Shown: positions 7,565 through 15,005, counted from the first letter of the stretch. The stretch is DNA of 15,202 nucleotides from Phycisphaerae bacterium (GCA_030628445.1 DAOVQV010000006.1:1-15202), one strand, 5' to 3'. A program made the numbers and translations. Notes: generated by a model not told the origin, from the sequence alone.

Positions 7565-8491
7565 ATGAAACGGCAGCTATCGGTTTATCTGATCGTCTCG
7601 ACGCTGCTTTTCGCCGGGGCGGGCTGCGCTACGGACGACTACGCCAGACAGATCGTCGTTCAGAACGCCGGGCCCGGGAGAGTGTGGTTGGCCCTTAAAG
7701 GCACCGGCGAGCAGCTCATCAAGCAAGGGAAGATCGACATGCACCGGGAGGTGGCCCGCCCGGACGGCGCAGTCATCGACACATGGGTCATTAAGGGCCG
7801 CCCCACAACCCAGCTGACGCGGGTGATCGGTACGGTCCTGGTGCTGCATGGGATGACCGAATCGAAGGTGATGTTCCCCTACTACGGGATCGGACAGCGA
7901 CTGTCGAGAATGGGCTACGACGTGGTCTTACCGGACCTTCGCGCTCACGGGAGGAGCACCGGTAAGTACGTCACGTACGGCGCGCTGGAGAAACACGACA
8001 TCAAGGCGGTTATCGATCAGCTGGTTAAGGAAGGGATGATACACACGCCGATCTACGCCTTCGGGAACGATCTGGGCGGATCGGTGGCGATTCAGTACGC
8101 CGCCATCGACCCCAGGTGCCAGGGCGTGATGGCCGTGACGCCCTATAGAGACATGGCGAGCATCGGATTGGAGCAGCTTAAGATAATCGCGCCGATGATG
8201 AGCTCGCAGGACTATCAGGAGGTGCTGCAACGGGCGGGCGAGATGGGCGAGTTCGACCCGGCCCAGGCGTCGGCGGTCGACGCCGCAAAGCAGCTGACGT
8301 GCCCGTTGCTGCTGGTGCACGGCGTGCTCAATCTTTCCGTCCCCCGCAAGCACAGCAAGGCGATTTACGAAGCAGCCCCTGGGCCCAAGAGACTCATCGA
8401 GCCGAGTTTCGAAGCAATCGCCCTCCCGGCCATCCTCGAAGACTGGATCGTCAGCCAACTGAACGCCCTGGCGCGTAAGGGGCTCCAGTAA
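7565..8491 (+). CDS. Alpha/beta-hydrolase-fold lipoprotein-like protein, catalytic triad apparently lost
   Basis: This 308-residue protein carries an N-terminal hydrophobic signal ending in AGAGC, so Cys21 is a possible but imperfect lipobox cysteine. Lipoprotein attachment or periplasmic export is inferred. Residues about 85-300 match the alpha/beta-hydrolase fold: the oxyanion strand VLVLHGMTES (91-100), DLRAHGRSTG (124-133), the nucleophile elbow FGNDLGG (166-172) and the late strand CPLLLVHG (246-253). The elbow carries Asp169 where serine hydrolases have Ser. The usual acid position after the late strand is Asn256 in GVLNLSVP. The usual His region near the C-terminus reads PSFEAIALP with Ala284. 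An enzyme of the normal Ser-Asp-His type is therefore unlikely; a binding or scaffold role, or an Asp-nucleophile chemistry, are alternatives. The start has a GGGAG ribosome binding site about 6 bases upstream, and its own promoter is likely. Confidence 0.88.
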   Translation: MKRQLSVYLIVSTLLFAGAGCATDDYARQIVVQNAGPGRVWLALKGTGEQLIKQGKIDMHREVARPDGAVIDTWVIKGRPTTQLTRVIGTVLVLHGMTESKVMFPYYGIGQRLSRMGYDVVLPDLRAHGRSTGKYVTYGALEKHDIKAVIDQLVKEGMIHTPIYAFGNDLGGSVAIQYAAIDPRCQGVMAVTPYRDMASIGLEQLKIIAPMMSSQDYQEVLQRAGEMGEFDPAQASAVDAAKQLTCPLLLVHGVLNLSVPRKHSKAIYEAAPGPKRLIEPSFEAIALPAILEDWIVSQLNALARKGLQ

Positions 8492-8574
8492 ACTGATCGG
8501 CGCTTGGGGCTGTCTTTGGGCGACGATTCGCACATACCGCAGGCGGGGTCGCGGGGTGATGGCAGCGCCGGTGG

Positions 8575-8626
8575 CGGTCCGCCAAGATTCCAGTCAAAGC
8601 GCCTATACAAGCCCGGTCCGCCAAGA
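8575..8626 (+). repeat. Imperfect tandem direct repeat in the 8492-8715 intergenic region
   Basis: The 13-base sequence CGGTCCGCCAAGA occurs at 8575-8587 and again at 8614-8626. Similarity continues weakly for about 16 bases after each copy. The first copy lies within a perfect inverted repeat, GGCGG-T-CCGCC (8573-8583). The surrounding 224-base gap holds no plausible gene. The repeat might be a protein-binding site or remnant of a duplication; nothing recognisable was seen. Confidence 0.45.
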
Positions 8627-8692
8627 ACACAAGCAAAGGTCCTCCGGAGCTGCTGAGGCGCTTTGGGGACCGACGGGCCGCCGGGATTCAGT

Positions 8693-8700
8693 ATACAATT
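8693..8700 (+). promoter_or_regulatory. Possible -10 region upstream of the DUF457 membrane protein gene
   Basis: TATACAAT lies 15 bases before ATG 8716 in otherwise GC-rich DNA and contains TACAAT, five of six matches to the consensus. No -35 hexamer was found at 16-18 bases. If used, the leader would be only about 9 bases long, matching the absence of a Shine-Dalgarno. Confidence 0.3.
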
Positions 8701-8715
8701 ACGTGCGGATTAACC

Positions 8716-9861
8716 ATGGATTCGATCACACATGGACTTCTGGGGGCCGTGGTGGCCCAGACGGGCCTTCGCCAGCGGATAGGCCGGGACGCAACATGGG
8801 TGGCCGCTGTCGCGGGATACAGCCCCGACCTGGATATGTTCGTCCCCTGGGTGATGTCGTTGGGCGGGGGCCATGTCGACGGATTCGCCCGAATGACGAT
8901 TCACCGCGGACTGAGCCATTCGCTGCTGATGGTCCCCCTGATAGCCGCCCTGTTCGCAGTCCCGTGGTGGGTGATACGAAGACGCTTGGCGCGGCGGTCC
9001 AAGCAGCGGCAGACCCGCCCCGTCGAGATCCCCGACGGACCTGCCCCGCGGCGGCCGGGCGGACCTTCATTCGGCCTGCTGTACGCCTGCTGCTTTGCCA
9101 GCGTCCTTGCACACCCGCTGCTGGACTGGTGCACAAGCTACGGAACGCAGCTGTTCGCGCCGATCAGCAACACGCGATTCGCGCTGCATAGCATGCCGAT
9201 AGTCGACATCATCTATACGCCGACGCTCATCCTGACATTGCTGGTCTGTTACGCAGCCCGCAAGGTCTTGAGGGGCCGCAGCGGGAAGTGGACGCTGATC
9301 GTCGGATGGGTCGGGCTGCTGCTGAGCACCGGATACCTCGCTACCGGTCTCCTGCTGCACGATGCAGCCGTCGCCAAGGCGCTGCGAGGCGTTCAGCGCG
9401 AGAAGGTGATTCGGGCTGACGCCTACCCGACCGTCGGGACGATCTTCCTGTGGCGCGCGGTAATTCGGACCGAGGACCGCTGGATCGTCAAACGGATACA
9501 TCATTTCGCCGACGAGAAGAATCCGCCTCGCACGAAGACTGTCGCGGCGACCCAAACCACCCCGTGGATAGAGCGAGCCAAACGCACCCCGCAATATGAG
9601 AGGTACAATTGGTTCGCCCTGGGGCAGATCCGCAGCGAGCAGACAGACTACGGCGATCGTCACGTGATCCGGTTCCACGATATGCGCTACTCATGGTCGT
9701 CGGACGGTACGGAAAGCCTCTGGCCTCTGGAGGTAACGTTCTCCAAAGACGGTGCACTTAGAAGCGCGCAACGCAAGGGCCATGGGCCGCCGCGAAAGGA
9801 GTTCTGGAGACGACTGGGGCCTCTGGGGGCGGCGGCGTGGCGCGACATCTGGAACCCGTGA
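8716..9861 (+). CDS. YdjM/YfhP-family (DUF457) membrane protein, putative metal-dependent hydrolase
   Basis: This 381-residue inner-membrane protein belongs to the family annotated as LexA-regulated or membrane-bound metal-dependent hydrolases; no substrate is established. The family signature is clear: MDSITHGLLGAVVAQ with His6, PDLD (37-40), HRGLSHS (63-69), HPLLDW (133-138) and the following TSYGTQLFAP. These conserved His and Asp residues could bind a metal. Hydrophobic segments lie at about 69-87, 119-136, 163-181 and 192-214. The C-terminal part (about 215-381) is soluble-looking, with AYPTVGTIFLWR resembling the longer YfhP-type members rather than the short YdjM type. The start has no good Shine-Dalgarno but begins exactly at the conserved family N-terminus. 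The gene is convergent with the transglutaminase-like gene, 70 bases away. No LexA box was recognised upstream. Confidence 0.9.
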   Translation: MDSITHGLLGAVVAQTGLRQRIGRDATWVAAVAGYSPDLDMFVPWVMSLGGGHVDGFARMTIHRGLSHSLLMVPLIAALFAVPWWVIRRRLARRSKQRQTRPVEIPDGPAPRRPGGPSFGLLYACCFASVLAHPLLDWCTSYGTQLFAPISNTRFALHSMPIVDIIYTPTLILTLLVCYAARKVLRGRSGKWTLIVGWVGLLLSTGYLATGLLLHDAAVAKALRGVQREKVIRADAYPTVGTIFLWRAVIRTEDRWIVKRIHHFADEKNPPRTKTVAATQTTPWIERAKRTPQYERYNWFALGQIRSEQTDYGDRHVIRFHDMRYSWSSDGTESLWPLEVTFSKDGALRSAQRKGHGPPRKEFWRRLGPLGAAAWRDIWNP

Positions 9862-9888
9862 GGTCGAATGCTGAACGCTTAGAGCAGT

Positions 9889-9934
9889 TAACGCTTCGCA
9901 TGTAGCATCCCAGGGGCCGAACAGACAAGCGTTA
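9889..9934. terminator. Inverted repeat between convergent genes, possible bidirectional terminator
   Basis: TAACGCTT (9889-9896) and AAGCGTTA (9927-9934) are perfect 8-base complements with a 30-base loop, placed between two converging genes. An additional direct copy of AACGCTT lies at 9874-9880. The right arm overlaps the stop codon of the minus-strand gene. The long loop and lack of a T-run weaken a classical terminator call. Confidence 0.35.
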
Positions 9935-11380
9935 GGGGCTCTTAATCAACCGTGCTTCTGCGATCGTGTAATTACCCAGCGTGTTGAGCACCTGAAAGAA
10001 GTCCGCCGGGTCGCCATTACCGACCGCCTCGGTGATATGTCCCAGCCCGTAGTTGCGGCCCGTGGCGTCCAGCCCGATCCACTTACCGGCCACAAACGCC
10101 CGCGTCCAGGCATGCCCGACGAATACGCCCCTCTTACCGGCGAATTCATCAGCATAGACGATCCCGACGACCACCTGCGCCGGGATTCCGACGGCTCGGC
10201 ACATAGCGGCGGTCAGGACGGCGTGTTCGCTGCAATCGCCCTCTTTGCTGGTGGCGACCTCAGCGGCCGAGGCGTAACCGACCGAAAGGCTCTTGCCCGC
10301 TATGTACGCACCAACGAACGATTCGATCCGCCTGATCGCCTCTGCGGCGTCGGTGGCGTCCCCCACCGCCTTTCGGGCCAGCGACCTGACCTTGGGGTCG
10401 TTGCTTTGGACGAATTGGCTGGGCAGGAGGGCCTCACGGGCGGCCGGGTTTGGACCCATATACGGCAGCTCCGCTCCAGCGGCGGGGCGGGCAGGGCGGA
10501 CCGTCACCGTAACGCTCCCATCGCCGTTGGACCTGACGGTCTGGTTGTCGGTGGCGGGAAAGAGCAGCTTCGTGCCTTTCTTCGGCACCATCCGATACGC
10601 CGCGGCACTGGCCGACGCAAGGCCCGTAAGCTGCGTCGGGCTTTTCAACATGAGCTTGGTGAGGAAATCAACCACATCATCCTCGCCAAGGGCGAAGCTC
10701 TTGTCGCAGGCGATCAGCTCGACCATCGTGCCCACGACGGGCGCAATAGACCTAAGCAGGTTTAGATCTTCATCGACGTACTCGGTCGTTATCATCGGCG
10801 CGGCCGACATCATGATGCTTGTTTGCATCTCAGTCAGCATTACGACCCGGCCGAACAGATCGACCTTCTTCTTGGGCCCGACGGTTATTGTCACGTCGAA
10901 CGCCTGCAGGTGCGAAGGCGAGAAGAGCTTCGCCGAATAGCTCGTCCCCGCCTTGAGTCCCTTTTCCAGCTGAAGTGTCCGCATCCCCTCGCTCATCAGT
11001 GCGCCGTGGGGGAAGTCCCTGGGTGGTCCCACCGAAGGGGTAAGCAGTATCTTACCGTCCTGGGTGATCTTACCTTCGATCGTAATGGGCAGGGCGCCAA
11101 GGTTCTGGACGACGGTAAACCCAAGCGGTTTACCGTCGGGCGTCTCGACCGTTGTCTCGGTCATCTCAGCCGTCACCTGCACGCCCATCCTGGTGATGGT
11201 GAGCTTCATCTTGTCGGTGGTCGTTACACGCCCGCGCCCTAAGCGCCTGCTGTGGACGGCGTGCCCGATCTTCTTACCCGAAAGCATAACCGCGTAGTAT
11301 TGGGTTTGGATCTGTCCCAGGGCGGATGCGCCGAGGCCGAGAAGCACGACCAGAAAGCAGACGAGTTGCTTACGCTTCAT
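9932..11380 (-). CDS. Secreted transglutaminase-like (TgpA/papain-fold) domain protein
   Basis: This 482-residue protein has a Sec signal peptide (basic KRK, hydrophobic 6-20, likely cleavage after ALG at 22), so it is exported. Residues about 24-330 are a large, mostly beta-looking N-terminal region that I do not recognise. The C-terminal transglutaminase-like domain (about 335-450) shows the catalytic triad in order: Cys383 in EGDCSEHA, His423 in GHAWTRAF and Asp438 in GLDATG. MCRAVGIPAQVVVG, between Cys and His, is typical of the family. Bacterial members act as proteases, amidases or cross-linkers, so the exact reaction is unknown. The start is ATG at 11380 with AAGGGA about 8 bases upstream. 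It lies 23 bases downstream of dus on the same strand and is probably cotranscribed, although a functional link to tRNA modification is not evident. Confidence 0.9.
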   Translation of the reverse strand: MKRKQLVCFLVVLLGLGASALGQIQTQYYAVMLSGKKIGHAVHSRRLGRGRVTTTDKMKLTITRMGVQVTAEMTETTVETPDGKPLGFTVVQNLGALPITIEGKITQDGKILLTPSVGPPRDFPHGALMSEGMRTLQLEKGLKAGTSYSAKLFSPSHLQAFDVTITVGPKKKVDLFGRVVMLTEMQTSIMMSAAPMITTEYVDEDLNLLRSIAPVVGTMVELIACDKSFALGEDDVVDFLTKLMLKSPTQLTGLASASAAAYRMVPKKGTKLLFPATDNQTVRSNGDGSVTVTVRPARPAAGAELPYMGPNPAAREALLPSQFVQSNDPKVRSLARKAVGDATDAAEAIRRIESFVGAYIAGKSLSVGYASAAEVATSKEGDCSEHAVLTAAMCRAVGIPAQVVVGIVYADEFAGKRGVFVGHAWTRAFVAGKWIGLDATGRNYGLGHITEAVGNGDPADFFQVLNTLGNYTIAEARLIKSP

Positions 11381-11403
11381 TTTCTTGTCCCTTCATCGCT
11401 GGT

Positions 11404-12417
11404 CTACCCCTCGCGGGAATCTTCGAGGCGATCAGTATAAAACATCTCAAGGACACGACGCCAGTGTCGAGGGCTTGTAACTTCGACGAAGGCGGCCCGC
11501 ACGCGTCTGGGGTTAGGGTGCATCCGTGCGTATTTGATCCCGAACTTGCGCATGATCTTCGGGCCTCGCCTGGGCCCGTATAGGTCGCACGCCGCGGCGA
11601 AATGCCCCTCAATGAGCTCCCGCTGGGCGGTAAGGTGCACCGGGGCCGGGTCCCTTCCGGCCGCAATATCCCGCACGTGACGAAAGAACCACGGATTCCC
11701 CTGCGCCCCGCGTGCCACGGCCACCGCGTCGACACCGGTCTGGCGAAGCATTCTCAGCGCGTCGGCGGGTGTCAGGACATCACCGGATCCGATGATCGTC
11801 CGATCGGCGAAATGCTGCTTGACGGCGACGAGAAACTCCCAATCGGCCCGGCCGGTGTACTTGGCCTCTACGCTTCGCCCGTGCACGCAAAGACCCGCGG
11901 CGCCGGCGTCGAAGGCCCCCTCGGCGATCCGCCAGAACGCATCGCAATTCGTCTCACCGTCGCTGAACCTCTGTCGCAGCTTGACCGTTACGGGCCCGTC
12001 GGCGGCCGCGGTTACGGCCCGGACGATCTCGACGGCCCTGTCGGGTTGGCTCATCAGATACCCGCCCCGCCGACGGGTCAGGGCCTTGTGAACCGGGCAG
12101 GCGAAATTCAAGTCCACCACGTCGAAGCCCATCGGCGCCAGCACGTGCGCGGCCTGGGCCATCACGCCCGGGTCGTTCCCGAGTATCTGAGCGGCGACTG
12201 GGTGATCCGCCTTGTCCGACGCGACAAGCCGACGGCGCAACTTGCCGTCCTGGACCATCAGCTTGGCGAGCATCATCTCGGTGGAGCAATACTCCGCACC
12301 GAACCGCCGGCAGATAAGCCGATACGCCAGGTCCGTATACCCCGCCATCGGCGCCAGGACCACGGGAAACTCGATCCTTACGCCGCCGATCCGAAATGGC
12401 CTAAGCCGCACGTTCAC
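11404..12417 (-). CDS. dus: tRNA-dihydrouridine synthase (DusB-like)
   Basis: This FMN enzyme uses NADPH to reduce specific uridines in the tRNA D-loop to dihydrouridine. The 337-residue protein has the TIM-barrel signatures: APMAGYTD (22-29), QILGNDP (77-83), DLNFACPVHK (102-111) with the catalytic Cys107, the phosphate/substrate residues in VKLR (145-148), CVHGRSVEAKYTGRADW (177-193), GSGDV (210-214) and ARGAQGNPW (235-243). The residue before Cys is Ala instead of the usual Gly of GCP, a mild variant. A C-terminal helical part (about 255-337) is the tRNA-binding domain. The assignment to the DusB branch is by general resemblance only. The start is GTG at 12417; a GTG at 12411 is also in frame. 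There is no Shine-Dalgarno, and a TATACT box ends 7 bases before the start. It is divergent from rimO and leads the dus-transglutaminase pair. Confidence 0.95.
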   Translation of the reverse strand: MNVRLRPFRIGGVRIEFPVVLAPMAGYTDLAYRLICRRFGAEYCSTEMMLAKLMVQDGKLRRRLVASDKADHPVAAQILGNDPGVMAQAAHVLAPMGFDVVDLNFACPVHKALTRRRGGYLMSQPDRAVEIVRAVTAAADGPVTVKLRQRFSDGETNCDAFWRIAEGAFDAGAAGLCVHGRSVEAKYTGRADWEFLVAVKQHFADRTIIGSGDVLTPADALRMLRQTGVDAVAVARGAQGNPWFFRHVRDIAAGRDPAPVHLTAQRELIEGHFAAACDLYGPRRGPKIMRKFGIKYARMHPNPRRVRAAFVEVTSPRHWRRVLEMFYTDRLEDSREG

Positions 12418-12509
12418 AACGGACAGTATAACGCCAACGCATCCGGCGGGTGTAGAGGCTTCGGCGAGCGGGTTGGGTTTCGCCGGTTCCGGATGTATCC
12501 TATGGGTCT
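12418..12509. promoter_or_regulatory. Divergent dus/rimO promoter region
   Basis: This 92-base spacer separates two outward-facing GTG starts. On the minus strand, TATACT (plus coordinates 12425-12430) ends 7 bases before the dus GTG, with no clear -35. On the plus strand, TTGGGT (12473-12478) and TATCCT (12496-12501) are 17 bases apart, and the -10 ends 8 bases before the rimO GTG. Neither start has a Shine-Dalgarno. The geometry would place transcription starts at or next to the start codons. Confidence 0.45.
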
Positions 12510-13832
12510 GTGTCTGCTTCCAGACAGTTGCGCGTCGCGTTGGTCTCGCTGGGCTGTCCGAAGAATCTCATAGACAGCGAGAAGATCCTTGCGCTTCTGG
12601 CGGAGGGCGGATGCATCGTAGCTGCGCCGATGGACCATGCCGATGTGATCGTCGTCAACACGTGCGGGTTTCTGGAAGCCGCCCGCCAAGAGTCCCTTGA
12701 AGTCATCGGCGAAGCCCTCGCACACAAGCGCGCCGGCCGCGCGCAGCGCGTCGTGGTCGCCGGGTGCCTGGTCAACCGCGACGCCGAAGAGCTCTATAAG
12801 CTCGCGCCCGGGATAGACGCCATCGTCGGGGTCAACAACCGCCGTCAGATTCTCCAAGCCGTCACCGCCAAGCGGCGTGTGACGCGGACCGATCCTTACA
12901 GCGGCGGAATTTGTAGCGACGCCGGTCGATTCCGCCTGACGCCGCGCCACACCGCGTATCTGCGGATCTCCGAAGGATGCGACCGCCAGTGCAGCTTCTG
13001 CACCATCCCGGCGATTCGCGGGCCTTTCAGGTCCAAGCAGCTCAAAGCGATCGTCGCCGAGGCCCGCGAGCTGATCGCGGATGGCGCAGTGGAGCTGAAC
13101 GTCATCGGTCAGGACACAACCGCCTATGGACGCGACCTGGGCGTCAAAGGGGCGCTGGCGTCGCTGTTGCGAAGGCTGGATCGCCTGGATGGCGTGCGGT
13201 GGATCCGCCTGATGTACGCCTACCCGCGCCCGTTCGACGATGCGCTGATCGAGGCGATCGCCTCAACCCCCCACGTCGTGGCGTATATCGACTTGCCGCT
13301 CCAGCACATATCCGGCCCCATCCTGCGGCGGATGAAGCGGGGGATAACCCGAGCCGGCATCGAGAAGCTGCTGGTCAAGATCCGCCGTCGGATTCCCGGC
13401 GCCGCCATCCGCACGACGTTTATCGTGGGGTTTCCAGGCGAGAGCGACGCTCAGTTCACCGAGCTGTTGGGGTTTATCCGCGAGTTTGAATTCGACGCGC
13501 TGGGCGTCTTTGAGTTCTCCCCCGAGCCAGGCACGACGGCGGCCGAGCTGCCGAGGCAGATTCCCGACGATGTAAAGGCCGCCCGGGCCCGTGCGCTGAT
13601 GGCCCAGCAACAGCAAATCGCCTTCGCCGCCAACAGCGCAAGTGTGGGCCGCCCGATCGAGGTCCTGGTGGACGGGATCGATACGCAAGGGCGCTGCGTA
13701 GGGCGGTATTACGCCCAGGCGCCGGACATCGACGGTGTCTGCTACCTGTCCGAACCGCGCCCGCCCGGTACGTTCGTAACCGGCAAGATCGTCGGCTGGG
13801 AAGATTATGACTTGCTGGTCCGCCCCAAATGA
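12510..13832 (+). CDS. rimO: Ribosomal protein S12 methylthiotransferase RimO
   Basis: RimO is a radical-SAM enzyme with two iron-sulfur clusters that adds a methylthio group to a conserved aspartate of ribosomal protein S12. The 440-residue protein has the N-terminal UPF0004 domain with cluster cysteines Cys16 (SLGCPKN), Cys52 (NTCGFLE) and Cys86 (GCLVNR). The radical-SAM motif C-x3-C-x2-C is at Cys157, Cys161 and Cys164 in EGCDRQCSFCTIP. A C-terminal TRAM domain covers about 382-438. LGCPKN and the EGCDRQCSFC form separate it from the tRNA-modifying relative MiaB. GTG 12510 is the only near start in frame before the conserved region. pgsA begins 18 bases after its stop. A rimO-pgsA neighbourhood is also known from Firmicutes and other phyla, often with cinA and recA, which are not seen here. 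Confidence 0.97.
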   Translation: MSASRQLRVALVSLGCPKNLIDSEKILALLAEGGCIVAAPMDHADVIVVNTCGFLEAARQESLEVIGEALAHKRAGRAQRVVVAGCLVNRDAEELYKLAPGIDAIVGVNNRRQILQAVTAKRRVTRTDPYSGGICSDAGRFRLTPRHTAYLRISEGCDRQCSFCTIPAIRGPFRSKQLKAIVAEARELIADGAVELNVIGQDTTAYGRDLGVKGALASLLRRLDRLDGVRWIRLMYAYPRPFDDALIEAIASTPHVVAYIDLPLQHISGPILRRMKRGITRAGIEKLLVKIRRRIPGAAIRTTFIVGFPGESDAQFTELLGFIREFEFDALGVFEFSPEPGTTAAELPRQIPDDVKAARARALMAQQQQIAFAANSASVGRPIEVLVDGIDTQGRCVGRYYAQAPDIDGVCYLSEPRPPGTFVTGKIVGWEDYDLLVRPK

Positions 13833-13850
13833 TTACATTGCACTAACCAA

Positions 13851-14498
13851 ATGAACTGGAGACTACCCAACCAACTGACGCTGGCGCGAGTTGTTCTGGC
13901 GGGCGGGTTTTTCGTGCTGCTGGGTCTGTATGAGCAGGGCACGGCAACCGGGCGCTGGGTGCTTAACGCGGCGTTCGTGGTGTACATCATCGCCGGGATC
14001 ACCGACGTGCTCGACGGGTACCTCGCCCGCAAGATGAAGGCGACCACCGCATTCGGGCGGATAACCGACACCTTCGTCGATAAGATCCTGGTCATAGGCG
14101 CCTTCGCCATGCTGACCGGGTCGAACTATGTCCTGCGGGCGGATCTTGCGGGGCAGTTCGAGCTGTCGCTTCCGGGGTGGGTCACGGGGAACATGGCTTC
14201 GGGCGTCCAGGGATGGATGGTCGTGGCGATTCTAGCCCGCGAGCTGATCGTCTCAGCCATCCGCGCCTACAGCGAATCCCGCGGCGTGAAGTTCTCCTCC
14301 ACCTACGCCGGGAAGATCAAGATGTTCGTCCAGTCCCTAGCCATCTGCATCGTGCTGTATCAGATCTCCAATGTCCCGCAACCCGCCTGGGCGGTGTGCG
14401 TCAAGATCAGCATGGTCTGGGCGGCCGTTATCGTCACGGTCATAAGCGGGGTCGCATACTTGCACAAGGTGAGGGGGTTGTTCACCGCCGATGCCTAG
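13851..14498 (+). CDS. pgsA: CDP-diacylglycerol--glycerol-3-phosphate 3-phosphatidyltransferase (PGP synthase)
   Basis: This integral membrane enzyme makes phosphatidylglycerol phosphate from CDP-diacylglycerol and glycerol 3-phosphate, the committed step towards phosphatidylglycerol and cardiolipin. The 215-residue protein begins with NWRLPNQLTLARVVL, typical of PgsA. It has the full CDP-alcohol phosphotransferase motif D-x2-DG-x2-AR-x8-G-x3-D-x3-D at residues 52-77 (Asp52, Asp55, Gly56, Ala59, Arg60, Gly69, Asp73, Asp77). Several hydrophobic segments are spread along the chain, consistent with a multi-pass membrane protein. The start ATG has no Shine-Dalgarno, so translation may depend on coupling to rimO or on a leaderless message. 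The adjacent pgpA, which acts on its product, supports the glycerol-phosphate specificity over other family members. Confidence 0.94.
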   Translation: MNWRLPNQLTLARVVLAGGFFVLLGLYEQGTATGRWVLNAAFVVYIIAGITDVLDGYLARKMKATTAFGRITDTFVDKILVIGAFAMLTGSNYVLRADLAGQFELSLPGWVTGNMASGVQGWMVVAILARELIVSAIRAYSESRGVKFSSTYAGKIKMFVQSLAICIVLYQISNVPQPAWAVCVKISMVWAAVIVTVISGVAYLHKVRGLFTADA

Positions 14499-14991
14499 AC
14501 GCCCCGACATGCGCAGAGTCATCGTCACCGGGCTGGGCGCCGGTTATCTGCCCATTGCGCCGGGGACGTGGGGCTCGGGAGCCGCTGGGGGGTTGTATCT
14601 GCTGGCGGCGTATTTGTCGGGCGGGGACGGTCTTGTAGTAAACGGCGCGATGATCGTACTGACCGTCGCCGCCGCGACTGGGTGCGTTGCGTTCGGGCGT
14701 TTCACTGAAGAGACCTTCGGCCGGAAGGATCCGCCCCAGTGCACGCTGGATGAATGGGCAGGGCAGGGCGTCGCCCTCTTACTTCTGCCTCGCGGGACGC
14801 ACCTGGTTCAGTGGGGGATTATCGCGGCGGTGGCGTTCGGGGCCTTTCGCTTCTTCGACATCATCAAGCCCCCGCCCGCCAGGTCGCTGGAGAGACTCCC
14901 GCACGGGTGGGGAATACTCGCCGATGATCTTGTCGCGGGCGTGTACGCGAACATCTTGGCGCAGGTGCTATTGAGATGGTGGGTGCTGTGA
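14491..14991 (+). CDS. pgpA: Phosphatidylglycerophosphatase A
   Basis: PgpA removes the phosphate of phosphatidylglycerol phosphate to yield phosphatidylglycerol at the inner membrane. The 166-residue protein has the family blocks GAGYLPIAPGTWGS (16-29), LDEWAGQ (86-92) with Asp87-Glu88, RFFDIIKPPPA (120-130) and GWGILADDLVAGVYAN (139-154) with Asp145-Asp146, which are expected metal ligands. Hydrophobic stretches at about 48-66, 92-118 and 150-166 fit a membrane protein. The ATG at 14491 overlaps the end of pgsA by 8 bases, pointing to translational coupling. ATG 14509, six codons on, is an alternative start outside the overlap that also retains every motif. It is the last gene of the rimO-pgsA-pgpA run and is followed after only 14 bases by the stop of a converging gene. 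Confidence 0.95.
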   Translation: MPRRPDMRRVIVTGLGAGYLPIAPGTWGSGAAGGLYLLAAYLSGGDGLVVNGAMIVLTVAAATGCVAFGRFTEETFGRKDPPQCTLDEWAGQGVALLLLPRGTHLVQWGIIAAVAFGAFRFFDIIKPPPARSLERLPHGWGILADDLVAGVYANILAQVLLRWWVL

Positions 14992-15005
14992 AGCCGTAGC
15001 GCCGG

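Noticed and set aside
5548..9861. A DNA-damage cluster linking mutL with the YdjM-type protein
   Set aside because: The LexA link comes only from the E. coli family name; no LexA box was seen and an unrelated hydrolase-fold gene with its own promoter lies between them.
13812..13839. A separate promoter for pgsA (TTGCTG and TACATT, 16 bases apart)
   Set aside because: The match is weak, lies at the end of rimO, and only 18 bases separate the genes, so cotranscription is more likely.
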